From positions 434,001 to 498,000 of the forward strand of contig NZ_JAEG01000001.1 of assembly GCF_000518785.1 (NCBI RefSeq): a DNA stretch of 64,000 nt, written 5' to 3'. Both the position numbers and the translations under genes were made by a program. Below the pieces are notes generated by a model that had not been told where the DNA came from, ran no database searches, and saw only the letters and a program-made list of their open reading frames with translations. This DNA is from Paenirhizobium selenitireducens ATCC BAA-1503. GTDB lineage: Bacteria; Pseudomonadota; Alphaproteobacteria; Rhizobiales; Rhizobiaceae. This document shows, piece after piece, positions 48,151 to 57,782 of this stretch (position 1 is its first letter; the number at the start of each line of letters is the position of its first letter).

Positions 48151-48336
48151 GTGGAAAAGATACTCGTCGCCCTGCTTGTCGCCACAACGCTTGCCGGCTG
48201 CTCGCAAACAACCCGTCCGGCGGACGAAAAAAAGACCGCCTGCGCCTATGCCGGCCTGTCCGACGAAGAATGCGCGAAGTCGAAGTTCGGCTATCGCGGT
48301 GCGACGGCGCCCTCCATCGCTTCTCCCTCAACCTGA
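48151..48336 (+). CDS. Small lipoprotein (61 residues)
   Basis: The 61-residue product has a compact signal sequence with lipobox TLAGC (Cys17), then a polar tail with two further cysteines (KKTACAYAG and DEECAKSKF). I chose the GTG at 48151 with AGGAGA seven bases upstream. The ATG at 48079 is in frame but lies only 5 bp after the -10 box, upstream of the expected transcript start. A terminator follows. Function unknown; regulation by the divergent TetR protein is inferred from the operator-like palindrome in its promoter. Confidence 0.72.
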   Translation: MEKILVALLVATTLAGCSQTTRPADEKKTACAYAGLSDEECAKSKFGYRGATAPSIASPST

Positions 48337-48370
48337 GACCCAGCCCCCGTCTTTGCTGGATCTGAGGCAA

Positions 48371-48397
48371 GCCCGGCGCTCCCCCGCCGGGCTTTTT
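48371..48397 (+). terminator. Rho-independent terminator of the small lipoprotein
   Basis: A perfect 8-bp stem (GCCCGGCG with CGCCGGGC) is followed by five T residues. Confidence 0.85.
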
Positions 48398-48518
48398 CAC
48401 GTGCCCGGCAACGGCTCAGCCCGACAAAATCGGTGAGGAGGGCGGCGAAGTACTCCCAGTCCCGTTCATTTGGTGTATGCAGGAACGCAATCCAAAGGAA
48501 AAGCGGACACGGGAAAGC

Positions 48519-50831
48519 ATGGATACCAAGGACAAGAACAAGTCGCAGCCGACAACCGCCACGGCAGACCTCGACGAGCAGGCACTTTTCTACCATCGCT
48601 ATCCGCGACCGGGGAAACTGGAAATCCAGGCGACGAAGCCGCTCGGCAACCAGCGCGACCTCGCGCTCGCCTACTCGCCCGGCGTGGCGGCGCCTTGTCT
48701 TGCCATCCGCGATGAACCTGAACTGGCGGCGGAATATACCGCCCGCGCCAACCTGGTCGCCGTCATCTCCAACGGCACGGCCGTGCTCGGGCTCGGCAAT
48801 ATCGGGCCGCTTGCCTCCAAGCCGGTGATGGAAGGCAAGGCCGTCCTGTTCAAGAAGTTCGCCGGCATCGACGTCTTCGACATCGAAATCGACGCACTCA
48901 CCGTCGATGCCATGGTCTCGACCATCTCGGCGCTCGAACCGACCTTCGGCGGCATCAATCTCGAGGACATCAAGTCGCCGGAATGCTTCGAGGTCGAGCA
49001 GCAGCTGCGCGACAAGATGAACATCCCGGTCTTCCATGATGACCAGCACGGAACGGCGATCATCGTCGCCGCCGCGATCCTCAACGGCCTGGAACTGGCC
49101 GGCAAGAAGATCGAGGACGTCAAGATCGTCGCCTCCGGCGCCGGCGCTGCAGCCCTCGCCTGCCTCAATCTCCTGGTCATCCTCGGCGCTCGGCGCGAGA
49201 ACATCTGGGTCAACGACATCGAGGGTCTGGTCTATATCGGCCGCGAAGTGCTGATGGACCGCTGGAAGTCGATCTACGCCCAGGACAGCGACAAGCGCAC
49301 GCTTGCCGAATCGATCGACGGCGCCGACGTCTTCCTCGGCCTGTCGGCCGCCGGCGTGCTGAAGCCGGAACTGCTGGCGAAGATGGCGGAAAAGCCGCTC
49401 ATCATGGCGCTCGCCAACCCGACGCCGGAAATCATGCCCGATCTTGCACGCGCCGCGCGCCCTGACGCGATGATCTGCACCGGCCGCTCCGACTTCCCCA
49501 ACCAGGTCAACAACGTCCTGTGCTTCCCCTACATCTTCCGTGGCGCGCTCGACTGCGGCGCAACAACGATCAACGAGGAGATGAAGATGGCCGCCGTGCG
49601 CGCCATCGCTGCGCTTGCCCGCGAGGAAGTCTCCGAGGTTGCCGCCCGCGCCTATTCCGGCGAATCACCGACCTTCGGGCCGAACTATCTCATCCCCTCG
49701 CCGTTCGACCCGCGCTTGATCCTGCGCATCGCGCCGGCTGTCGCCAAGGCGGCCGAGGAAAGCGGCGTGGCGCGCCGTCCCATCACCGATTACGATACCT
49801 ATTTCGACCAGCTGAACCGCTTCGTCTTCCGCTCCGGCTTCGTCATGAAGCCGATCTTCGCGGCCGCGAAGAAGGCATCGAGCAAGCGTGTGATCTTCGC
49901 CGAGGGCGAGGACGAGCGCGTCCTGCGCGCCGCCCAGGTCTTGCTCGAGGAAGGCAGCGGCAAGCCGATCCTGATCGGCCGTCCGCACATCATCGAAAGC
50001 CGCCTGCAGCGCTTCGGCCTTCGCATCCGTCCAGGCGTCGATTTCGATCTGGTGAACCCCGAGGACGATCCGCGCTACCGCGAATATGTCGAGGACTATT
50101 TCGCCCTGGTCGGCCGGGCCGGCATCAACCCGGAAGCCGCCCGCACGATCGTGCGCACCAACAACACCGTGATCGGCGCGCTGGCCGTGCGCCGCGGTGA
50201 CGCGGACGCCCTGATCTGCGGCGTCGAAGGCCGTTTCGACCGCCACCTGCGCGATGTCGCCCAGATCATCGGCAAGAAGCCGGGGGTGCGGGCCTTCTCC
50301 GGTCTCAGCCTGCTGATCTCGCAGCGCGGCGCGATCTTCTTCACCGACACCTTCGTCACCTACAACCCGTCCGCCGCCGAGATCGCCGAGATGACGATCC
50401 TCGCCGCCCAGGAAATCCGCCGTTTCGGCATCACGCCGCGGGCCGCGCTCGTGTCGCATTCGAATTTCGGCTCGCGCGATTCGGAAAGCGCCCGCAAGAT
50501 GCGCGAAGCCCTGCAGTTGATCCGCGCCCAGGCGCCCGATCTGGAAGTCGATGGCGAGATGCAGGGTGGCTCGGCGCTCTCGGAGGCCTTGCGCAAGCGC
50601 GCCATGCCCGACAGCACGCTGACCGGCGAAGCCAATCTGCTGGTCTTCCCCAACCTCGATGCCGCCAATATTTCGCTCGGCATTGTCCGCACCATGATGG
50701 ACGCGCTGCATGTCGGACCGATCCTGCTTGGTGCCGCCCTGCCCGCCCACGTGCTGTCGACCTCGGTCACCTCGCGCGGCGTGGTCAACATGGCCGCCCT
50801 TGCCGTCGTCGAAGCCGCACAGCCGGACTGA
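48519..50831 (+). CDS. maeB: NADP-dependent malic enzyme fused to a phosphotransacetylase-like domain
   Basis: The 770-residue product is the MaeB/Tme chimera typical of rhizobia. The malic enzyme half (about 1-440) has the malate-binding [10 protein letters not shown] segment, the metal-site [11 protein letters not shown] and the nucleotide-binding [13 protein letters not shown]. The second half (about 450-770) resembles phosphate acetyltransferase but probably acts as an allosteric domain. The enzyme makes pyruvate and NADPH from malate. I start at the ATG at 48519 (GGGAAAG upstream); an ATG 14 codons upstream is also in frame. Confidence 0.93.
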   Translation: MDTKDKNKSQPTTATADLDEQALFYHRYPRPGKLEIQATKPLGNQRDLALAYSPGVAAPCLAIRDEPELAAEYTARANLVAVISNGTAVLGLGNIGPLASKPVMEGKAVLFKKFAGIDVFDIEIDALTVDAMVSTISALEPTFGGINLEDIKSPECFEVEQQLRDKMNIPVFHDDQHGTAIIVAAAILNGLELAGKKIEDVKIVASGAGAAALACLNLLVILGARRENIWVNDIEGLVYIGREVLMDRWKSIYAQDSDKRTLAESIDGADVFLGLSAAGVLKPELLAKMAEKPLIMALANPTPEIMPDLARAARPDAMICTGRSDFPNQVNNVLCFPYIFRGALDCGATTINEEMKMAAVRAIAALAREEVSEVAARAYSGESPTFGPNYLIPSPFDPRLILRIAPAVAKAAEESGVARRPITDYDTYFDQLNRFVFRSGFVMKPIFAAAKKASSKRVIFAEGEDERVLRAAQVLLEEGSGKPILIGRPHIIESRLQRFGLRIRPGVDFDLVNPEDDPRYREYVEDYFALVGRAGINPEAARTIVRTNNTVIGALAVRRGDADALICGVEGRFDRHLRDVAQIIGKKPGVRAFSGLSLLISQRGAIFFTDTFVTYNPSAAEIAEMTILAAQEIRRFGITPRAALVSHSNFGSRDSESARKMREALQLIRAQAPDLEVDGEMQGGSALSEALRKRAMPDSTLTGEANLLVFPNLDAANISLGIVRTMMDALHVGPILLGAALPAHVLSTSVTSRGVVNMAALAVVEAAQPD

Positions 50832-50868
50832 CGACCGCACCCGCGCCTGTCCCGGCGCCTCCCGCAAA

Positions 50869-50895
50869 CGCCCCGTCATCGACGGTGACGGGGCG
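50869..50895 (+). terminator. Stem-loop after maeB
   Basis: A perfect 10-bp GC-rich stem (CGCCCCGTCA with TGACGGGGCG) with a seven-base loop, 37 bp after the stop, lacks a T run. It is probably a 3'-end stem rather than a strong intrinsic terminator. Confidence 0.5.
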
Positions 50896-50987
50896 CTCCA
50901 CCAGACAAGCGCGCTATCCAAATTACCGGCTGGACATCGTGGCCTCCGACGAACACTCTTGCCCCATATTTTTGCAGGGTTTCAGGA

Positions 50988-51734
50988 ATGACGGACCAGG
51001 GCGGCTACTTCGACCTGCTGGACTGGCTGCAAGACCAGAAGGTCGTGCGTCCGCTCCCGTTCTTCAGGCAGATGCAGGCCGCCTTCGGCATCGCCCACAT
51101 CTTCTACATCGACGCCGTGTGCACGCCAGCAGGCATCAAAGCACACCGCTTGTGCCACACCTTCAGCGCCGCTGCGGTAAATGCGGTCAAGGCGCTCGGT
51201 CCCTCCGTCTTCGAACCTCCGCTCCGCCTGGCGCTGGCAGCGATCCGGCCGCTCGACTGGAACGTGCTCACGCAGGGCACCCCGGCCCGCGATGGCCTCG
51301 ACCAGGTGGCCGAGCGCCTTGGCATCACGCCCTGCGGCGTCGCCTACCCGCTCCTCTCGCGCGAAGGCCGCCAGGCCATATTCGCGGTCCATATCGATGC
51401 CGAAGCCTGCGATTGGCACAGGTTTCGCCGGTCTCATGACCGCGACCTGCAGGCGCTCGCAATCGAATTTCATGCCTCGCTCCTCCACGGTAGCGAACCC
51501 GGCGGCGGCGTAAACGAGGCGGCACCCCGGCTGACGCGACGCGAGCGCCAGGCGCTCTACTGGGCGGCGGCCGGGAAGAGCTACTGGGAGACCGCCGTGA
51601 TCCTCGGCATCACCGAGCGCACGGTTCGCTATTTCATGTCCAATGCGCGCCGCAAGCTCAATGTCGTGTCCAATACCCAGGCGGTCGCCGAGGCGGCCTG
51701 GCGCGGTCTTCTCCCGGGCTCCGACCTGCACTGA
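50988..51734 (+). CDS. LuxR-type quorum-sensing regulator
   Basis: The 248-residue protein has an N-terminal autoinducer-binding-type domain (to about residue 165) and a C-terminal LuxR helix-turn-helix at about 178-240 (LTRRERQALYWAAAGKSYWETAVILG, then TERTVRYFMSNARRKLN). It lies directly upstream of a luxI homologue on the same strand, 129 bp apart with a lux-box-like palindrome between, the classic cognate arrangement. The AHL type cannot be told from the sequence. Confidence 0.9.
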   Translation: MTDQGGYFDLLDWLQDQKVVRPLPFFRQMQAAFGIAHIFYIDAVCTPAGIKAHRLCHTFSAAAVNAVKALGPSVFEPPLRLALAAIRPLDWNVLTQGTPARDGLDQVAERLGITPCGVAYPLLSREGRQAIFAVHIDAEACDWHRFRRSHDRDLQALAIEFHASLLHGSEPGGGVNEAAPRLTRRERQALYWAAAGKSYWETAVILGITERTVRYFMSNARRKLNVVSNTQAVAEAAWRGLLPGSDLH

Positions 51735-51788
51735 GCACCCCCGCCCGCTGCGGCGCACAAGCATAATCCGCAATTGCAATTCCGCGAC

Positions 51789-51804
51789 CTGTCGCTACCG
51801 ACAG
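51789..51804 (+). promoter_or_regulatory. lux-box-like palindrome upstream of luxI
   Basis: CTGTCG-CTAC-CGACAG is a perfect palindrome 60 bp before the luxI ATG. A TATAGC -10 candidate lies at 51813-51818, so the palindrome overlaps the -35 region, as expected for LuxR activation. Positive feedback on AHL synthesis is inferred. Confidence 0.6.
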
Positions 51805-51863
51805 TTTCATTTTATAGCCATTTCGCCATCTTTCAGTCGCCTGGACAACTAAGGGAGACTGGA

Positions 51864-52505
51864 ATGATCCGGATCATCAATGGCGCCAATCGCAACGAAT
51901 ACCCCGAGGAAATCGCCGTCATGCACCGGCTGCGCAAGCGGGTGTTCCACGATCTTCTCAAATGGGACGTGACGGTCAGGGACGACTGGGAAATCGACCA
52001 CTACGACGAAGCCAACCCCATCTACGTCTTGTCCTATTCGCCGGAGGGCCTGCTGCGGGGCTCGCTGCGGCTGATGCCGACGCTCGGCCCCAACATGCTC
52101 GACGATACCTTCCCGATCCTGCTCGGCGGACGGCCGGAGATCCGCAGCGCCGAGATCTGGGAATCGAGCCGCTTCTGCATCGAGCCGGAGATCTCGCAGG
52201 ACCGCGCCTCGAACCAGGTGACGATTGCCGCAGCCGAACTGATGTGCGGCGTCGGCGAGATTGGCCTTGCCACCGGGCTCAGCCATATCGTCACCGTGAC
52301 GGACGTCTTTCTCGAGCGCATGTTCCGGCGCATGGGCTGCCCGGGCGAGCGCATCGCCGAGCCGCACAAGATCGGCTCGGTCCATGCCGTCGCCGTCGCA
52401 TGGGAAGTGACGCCAGACCTGCTCGCACGGATGAAGGCGATCGCCGAAATCGAGGGACCGCTGCTGGTCGAGCCGATTTCGATCGAACAGCCCCGCGCCG
52501 CCTGA
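51864..52505 (+). CDS. Acyl-homoserine-lactone synthase, LuxI family
   Basis: The enzyme makes an acyl-homoserine lactone from acyl-ACP and S-adenosylmethionine. The 213-residue product has the conserved N-terminal LRKRVFHDLLKWDV (Arg and Phe), DHYDEANPIYVL with the catalytic acid, LRGSLRLMPT, and the AEIWESSRFCIE block. All invariant LuxI residues appear present. The ATG has GGGAGA five bases upstream. With the adjacent luxR it forms a complete quorum-sensing module. Confidence 0.93.
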   Translation: MIRIINGANRNEYPEEIAVMHRLRKRVFHDLLKWDVTVRDDWEIDHYDEANPIYVLSYSPEGLLRGSLRLMPTLGPNMLDDTFPILLGGRPEIRSAEIWESSRFCIEPEISQDRASNQVTIAAAELMCGVGEIGLATGLSHIVTVTDVFLERMFRRMGCPGERIAEPHKIGSVHAVAVAWEVTPDLLARMKAIAEIEGPLLVEPISIEQPRAA

Positions 52506-52522
52506 TACCACCAGCGAAAAGC

Positions 52523-52551
52523 CGAAGCGCCGCAGCCACCGCGGCGCTTCG
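52523..52551. terminator. Stem-loop downstream of luxI
   Basis: An 11-bp stem (CGAAGCGCCGC with GCGGCGCTTCG) and seven-base loop, 18 bp after luxI, lacks a T run on the plus strand. Confidence 0.5.
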
Positions 52552-52578
52552 CGCGTTAACACAGATTTGTGTTCCCGT

Positions 52579-52607
52579 TTGGCGCTTTGTCCCTCGCAGA
52601 CTATAGT
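52579..52607 (+). promoter_or_regulatory. Promoter of the DUF2865 gene
   Basis: TTGGCG, a 17-bp spacer and TATAGT predict a transcript start near 52614. This excludes the in-frame ATG codons at 52567 and 52612 as likely starts. Confidence 0.55.
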
Positions 52608-52668
52608 AAAAATGCCTATAGGCTCCGCAGTAATCCGTACACGGACCGACGCCGACCGGGGATGCGAC

Positions 52669-53751
52669 TTGCACCATCGCAGAAATCGATTGCTACTGAC
52701 GCTGGCCGTCATGTTCACCTGCCAGCCGCTCGCTGCGCAGGCGTCGGTCGTGTGCGAAAGCCTGCGGCTGCGGCTTGCAGCCCAGCCGGAAGTGATTGCC
52801 GACACGAGCGAAATGCGCCGTTATTCCAGCGCCATCGCCCGGCAGAATCTGGAAATCCGCAAGGTCCGCTACGACATGCGACGCCTGCGCTGCGAGGGAG
52901 CGATCGTCGAATACCGGGCCGACGGCACGAGCCAGTGCGGCGAGCTTTCCACCGCGCTTACGCGCATGGAAAGCAACAAGCAGATGCTCGCCGGCAAGCG
53001 CGACGCGCTGCGTCACGAAGGTGCCGGCGCCAACCCGACCCGGGCGCGTCTTCTGGCGGCGATCGAGGCCAATGGCTGCAACGCCGACCAGCCAGGCCCG
53101 ACCGATGCCCCGATAGCACTGCCCGGCGCGCTGAGCCGACCGGGCGACACCACGGAGCCGGTAAGCGAAGCAAGCCGGGCGGGCCGTTTCCAGACGTTTA
53201 CCGGGCACGGCAGCCTCAGAACGCTGTGCGTGCGAACCTGCGACGGTGCATTCTTCCCGATCTCGTCGAACACCTCGCCGCTCAACTTCCGCCGCGACGC
53301 GCAGATTTGCGAGCAGATGTGCCCGGAAACCGAAACGGAACTCTACTACCATTCGATCCGCACCGAGGAGAGTGCCGACATGGTCTCGGCGGAGACCGGC
53401 CAACCCTACCGGGTGCTGCCGACCGCCTTCGCCTACCTGAACCGTTCGAGCGGCGACAACCCGTCCTGCGGCTGCGACCTCGCCGGCTACTATCGCCGGA
53501 TGCAGGGTGAGACGGCACAGGGAAATGCCGGCGGCGGCAACAAGGCGGTCGTCGAGATCGGCCGGTCGGCGGCAGCAAGCGGCACGCCGAATGGACTGCC
53601 CGCGCGGGCTACCCCGGCAAGGCCGCAGGATCGGGCCTATGACCCGCAGTCCGCGGCTGTGCGCCAGATCGGCCCCACCTTTCTGCCAACCGCGACCAGC
53701 GACATCGATCTGCGCAATCCGGCGCTGCCGGGCCCCCAGCCCCTTCAGTAA
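52669..53751 (+). CDS. Exported DUF2865 protein
   Basis: The 360-residue product carries the DUF2865 core RTLCVRTCDGAFFPISSNTSPLNF at about residues 183-206, followed by ICEQMCPETETELYYHS. Several paired cysteines suggest a disulfide-bonded periplasmic protein. I chose the TTG at 52669: it has GGGGA six bases upstream and gives a textbook signal peptide (basic HHRRNR, hydrophobic core, AQA end). The ATG at 52612 is in frame but would be at the transcript start. The C-terminal 80 residues are Pro/Ala/Gly-rich. Function unknown. Confidence 0.82.
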   Translation: MHHRRNRLLLTLAVMFTCQPLAAQASVVCESLRLRLAAQPEVIADTSEMRRYSSAIARQNLEIRKVRYDMRRLRCEGAIVEYRADGTSQCGELSTALTRMESNKQMLAGKRDALRHEGAGANPTRARLLAAIEANGCNADQPGPTDAPIALPGALSRPGDTTEPVSEASRAGRFQTFTGHGSLRTLCVRTCDGAFFPISSNTSPLNFRRDAQICEQMCPETETELYYHSIRTEESADMVSAETGQPYRVLPTAFAYLNRSSGDNPSCGCDLAGYYRRMQGETAQGNAGGGNKAVVEIGRSAAASGTPNGLPARATPARPQDRAYDPQSAAVRQIGPTFLPTATSDIDLRNPALPGPQPLQ

Positions 53752-53795
53752 TAGGCTCGTTGCCGACCGCAAGGATCGGTCTCACCCGCCCGCCG

Positions 53796-53826
53796 AAAAC
53801 ATAAACGGCCGGGCGAGTGCCCGGCC
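53796..53826 (-). terminator. Terminator of the chemoreceptor gene
   Basis: A perfect 8-bp stem (GGCCGGGC with GCCCGGCC, loop GAGT) is followed on the minus strand by a T-rich run (GTTTATGTTTT). Confidence 0.8.
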
Positions 53827-53857
53827 ATCTGCTAGTCTTTCTGCATGACCTGTTCGA

Positions 53858-55735
53858 TCAGGCGGCGCGCGCCTTCGCCGGCGCGTATCCGCGACGGCTG
53901 CCGCTGATGTCAAACTGCCCCACCTGGGTGAACAGTTCTTCTGCCTCCTGCGCCAGCTTGTGCGCCGAGGCGGTGGACTGCTCGACCATGGCGGCATTCT
54001 GCTGGGTCACCTGGTCCATCTGGTTGATCGCACCATTGATTTCGGACAGGCCGGTGGCCTGCTCGTGGGCACCGGTGACGATGGCGCGGATGTCGTTGTT
54101 GATCTGGGTGACATTCGCCTGGATCAGGCTGAGGATTTCACCCGACTGATTGACGAGCGAAACGCCGGAGCTTACGGCCTCGCTCGATCGGGCAACCAGT
54201 GCGGTGATTTCCTTGGCTGCATTGGCCGAGCGCTGAGCAAGTTCACGCACTTCCTGGGCGACGACGGCAAACCCCTTGCCGGCCTCGCCTGCGCGAGCCG
54301 CTTCGACACCGGCGTTCAGGGCCAGCAAGTTGGTCTGGAAGGCGATCTCGTCGATCACCCCGGTGATCTTGCCGATCTGCGACGAGCTTTCCTCGATATT
54401 GTCCATCGCGGCGATTGCGTTTCGGACGATCTCATCCGACTGCTGGGCTTGGCGGTTGGCCTCGCCCACCTTGCGGCTGGCGCTGTCGGCGATCGACGCC
54501 GAATTGCTGACCGTCGTGGTGATCTGGTTGAGGGCGGCGGCCGTCTGCTCGAGGGCGGCGGCCTGCTGCTCGGTGCGGCGCGCGAGGTCGTCCGAAGCGG
54601 AGCGCATCTCGGCGGAGCTGGAACGGATCTCATGCGAGATGCCGGCAATATCGGACATAGCGGTCTGCAGTCTGGCGGCCGACTGGTTGAAGTTCAGGCG
54701 CAGGCGATCATATTCGCCGTGGAAGGTCGTGTTGATGCGGGATGCCAGATCCCCCTGAGCCAGGCGGTCGAGGGCTTCTGCCAGGGCATCGACGGTCGTC
54801 TTGGTGCGGTTGAGTTCGACGATGCGCTCGGCATCGTTCATCGACTGGATCTCGGCGAGACGCTCGCGATTGCGCTGCTCCTCGACCTCGGCTTCGCGGC
54901 GGGCGATGAGGTTCTCGCGGAAGTTCTTGAAGGAACGGGCAAGATCGCCGATCTCGTCGGCGCGATCGATACCGGCAAGCTCGACGTCGACATGGCCTTC
55001 GGCCAGCTTGTTCATCGCCGCCGTCGCGCGGTTCAGCGGATTCAGCAGGCGCCGCATGACGAATGCCGCAAGACCGGCGCCGCAGGCCAGCACGAAGACG
55101 CCGAGCGCCGCAAGGATAAACGCCATGTCATGCGACTGCTGGCGGGCCGTGCTGATATCGGCCTCGGCCTTGGCTCCCTCGCGATCGACGACAGCCGTGA
55201 CGATGGCGCTCGTCGCCTCGATCTCCTTTTGCAGCGCATCCGAGAACCCGTCGAAATTGCCCATCAATTTATTGCCTTCCGTCGCACCGCCGGCGATGAA
55301 GGCATTGGCCATCTCGATCCCGGCCTTGTGGAATTCGGCATAGCGCTCGGACAACAGCTTCATTGCCGGGACAAGATCGGGGGCGTTAAGTTTCTGGGCC
55401 AGAGCGTCGATCCGAGTGACGAGTTCGGCGAGGCGCGCGGCCTCCTGCTCGGCCAGCAGGAATCCGTCGTCGAGGCCGTCCTTCGCCTGCGTCGCCGAAA
55501 TGTCGGTCAAGGATTCCTGGGTGCTGACGATCGCCAGCTCCACTTCCTTCTGGCTGGCGATCAGTTCGCGCAACAGGACGTCTGCCTTGCGCTCTTCCTC
55601 GTAGAGACTGATGACGGCCTCAAGCTGCCGCTGCCCTGCGATATCGGAAACGGCGATCACCGAGACACTGACGAGAACGAGTCCGCCGATGGCAGCGGAA
55701 ACGGCCCTGCCGAGGCGAATTTTGAGAAGATTCAT
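53858..55735 (-). CDS. Methyl-accepting chemotaxis protein
   Basis: The 625-residue receptor starts at the ATG at 55735; the longer frame lacks a ribosome-binding site. One membrane helix lies at about 11-31 and a second at about 208-232, enclosing a helical periplasmic sensor domain. A HAMP domain follows. The highly conserved signalling hairpin is [33 protein letters not shown] near residues 460-492. The C-terminus (APAKARAA) lacks the NWETF pentapeptide that tethers CheR/CheB. The ligand is unknown and no che genes are adjacent. Confidence 0.93.
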   Translation of the reverse strand: MNLLKIRLGRAVSAAIGGLVLVSVSVIAVSDIAGQRQLEAVISLYEEERKADVLLRELIASQKEVELAIVSTQESLTDISATQAKDGLDDGFLLAEQEAARLAELVTRIDALAQKLNAPDLVPAMKLLSERYAEFHKAGIEMANAFIAGGATEGNKLMGNFDGFSDALQKEIEATSAIVTAVVDREGAKAEADISTARQQSHDMAFILAALGVFVLACGAGLAAFVMRRLLNPLNRATAAMNKLAEGHVDVELAGIDRADEIGDLARSFKNFRENLIARREAEVEEQRNRERLAEIQSMNDAERIVELNRTKTTVDALAEALDRLAQGDLASRINTTFHGEYDRLRLNFNQSAARLQTAMSDIAGISHEIRSSSAEMRSASDDLARRTEQQAAALEQTAAALNQITTTVSNSASIADSASRKVGEANRQAQQSDEIVRNAIAAMDNIEESSSQIGKITGVIDEIAFQTNLLALNAGVEAARAGEAGKGFAVVAQEVRELAQRSANAAKEITALVARSSEAVSSGVSLVNQSGEILSLIQANVTQINNDIRAIVTGAHEQATGLSEINGAINQMDQVTQQNAAMVEQSTASAHKLAQEAEELFTQVGQFDISGSRRGYAPAKARAA

Positions 55736-55915
55736 GGTGGCCCCAATTGACGATGAAATGTTGAAAGAGCCTCGCCGAGCCATTCGGCGCGCAACATCTG
55801 CATCATGCGGTTGGTGGAGCAAACTCCCAGGCAGAGCAAGTTTTAGCCAATGATGTTTAATGAATATTAAACATAGCGGTCGAGTGCAGGACTGCTGCAA
55901 GATACAACCAAAAGC

Positions 55916-56858
<943 letters not shown>

Positions 56859-56913
56859 GGAAGAATGTCTACAGCATCATGGCCCGAAGGCAAGACGGCT
56901 TGCCCGTGTCTGC

Positions 56914-57747
56914 CTAACCGGCCGCCGGGGAATAGCGGACATAGGCGAATTCGTCGCCATCCGGAGACCAGCACGGAACGTTGATCGTGCCCTGTCCGCC
57001 GAACAGTTCGAACAATGTCTCCGGATTGCTCCCGTCCGGATCTACGAGCCGCAGCCGCACGTCGAGATCGCGCGGATGGTCGAAGACGTCCGGGTCGTAG
57101 GACAAGAGCAGGACCTTGTCGCCCTTCGGCGACGGATGCGGAAACCAGTCGCCGAATGCGCTGTCAGTGATCCGCTCCGCCGCACCGCCTTCGAACGGCA
57201 CGCGCCAGATCTGCATCCGCCCCGAGCGGCTGGAATTGAAATAGATCCATCGGCCATCCGGCGAATAGTCGGGACCGTCATTGCGGCCCTCGCCGAAGGT
57301 CAGCCGGCTCTCGTCTCCGCCTTCAATGGATATCGTATAAATGTCGAACAGGTCGTTGCGAATACCGCAATAGGAAAGCGTGCGGCCGTCCGGCGACCAG
57401 CCGTGCCAGTAGGACGGCAGATTGCGCGTGACCTGGCGCGGCGTGCCGCCCTCAGAAGGCAGGATGTAGATGCACGACTTGCCGTGCTCCACCTTGTCCG
57501 ACACGACGATATATCTTCCGTCCGGCGAGATCCCATGGTCGTTGTTGCAGGCCGTGGCAAAACCGGTATCGATCTGCACCGGCGCGGCACTGCCGTCCGC
57601 CGGCAGCCGGTAGAGCAATCCGTCGCCATTGATGACGAGGGAGGCGCCGTCCGGGCTCCAGTTCGGCGCCTCGACCAGCCGGTCCGTCTGCCACACGACG
57701 CGCCGGGCGCGGCTGCGGATATTGAAGATCTCGACGGAACTCCGCAT
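56914..57747 (-). CDS. TolB-like beta-propeller protein
   Basis: The 277-residue protein consists of TolB/WD40-like beta-propeller repeats, seen in the recurring PxWSPDGxxL and ISPDGRYIVV motifs about every 40-45 residues (five to six copies). There is no signal peptide, so unlike periplasmic TolB it appears cytoplasmic. The family is often annotated as translocation protein TolB or biopolymer transporter by domain only. It is 35 bp downstream of nadE on the same strand and may be co-transcribed. Role unknown. Confidence 0.8.
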   Translation of the reverse strand: MRSSVEIFNIRSRARRVVWQTDRLVEAPNWSPDGASLVINGDGLLYRLPADGSAAPVQIDTGFATACNNDHGISPDGRYIVVSDKVEHGKSCIYILPSEGGTPRQVTRNLPSYWHGWSPDGRTLSYCGIRNDLFDIYTISIEGGDESRLTFGEGRNDGPDYSPDGRWIYFNSSRSGRMQIWRVPFEGGAAERITDSAFGDWFPHPSPKGDKVLLLSYDPDVFDHPRDLDVRLRLVDPDGSNPETLFELFGGQGTINVPCWSPDGDEFAYVRYSPAAG

Positions 57748-57782
57748 CGCGCGCTCCCTTTGGGCCTCGGGAATCGCCTCTG

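Noticed and set aside
52567-52668. ATG starts at 52567 and 52612 for the DUF2865 gene
   Set aside because: Both fall before or at the predicted transcript start and lack ribosome-binding sites; the TTG at 52669 gives a proper signal peptide.
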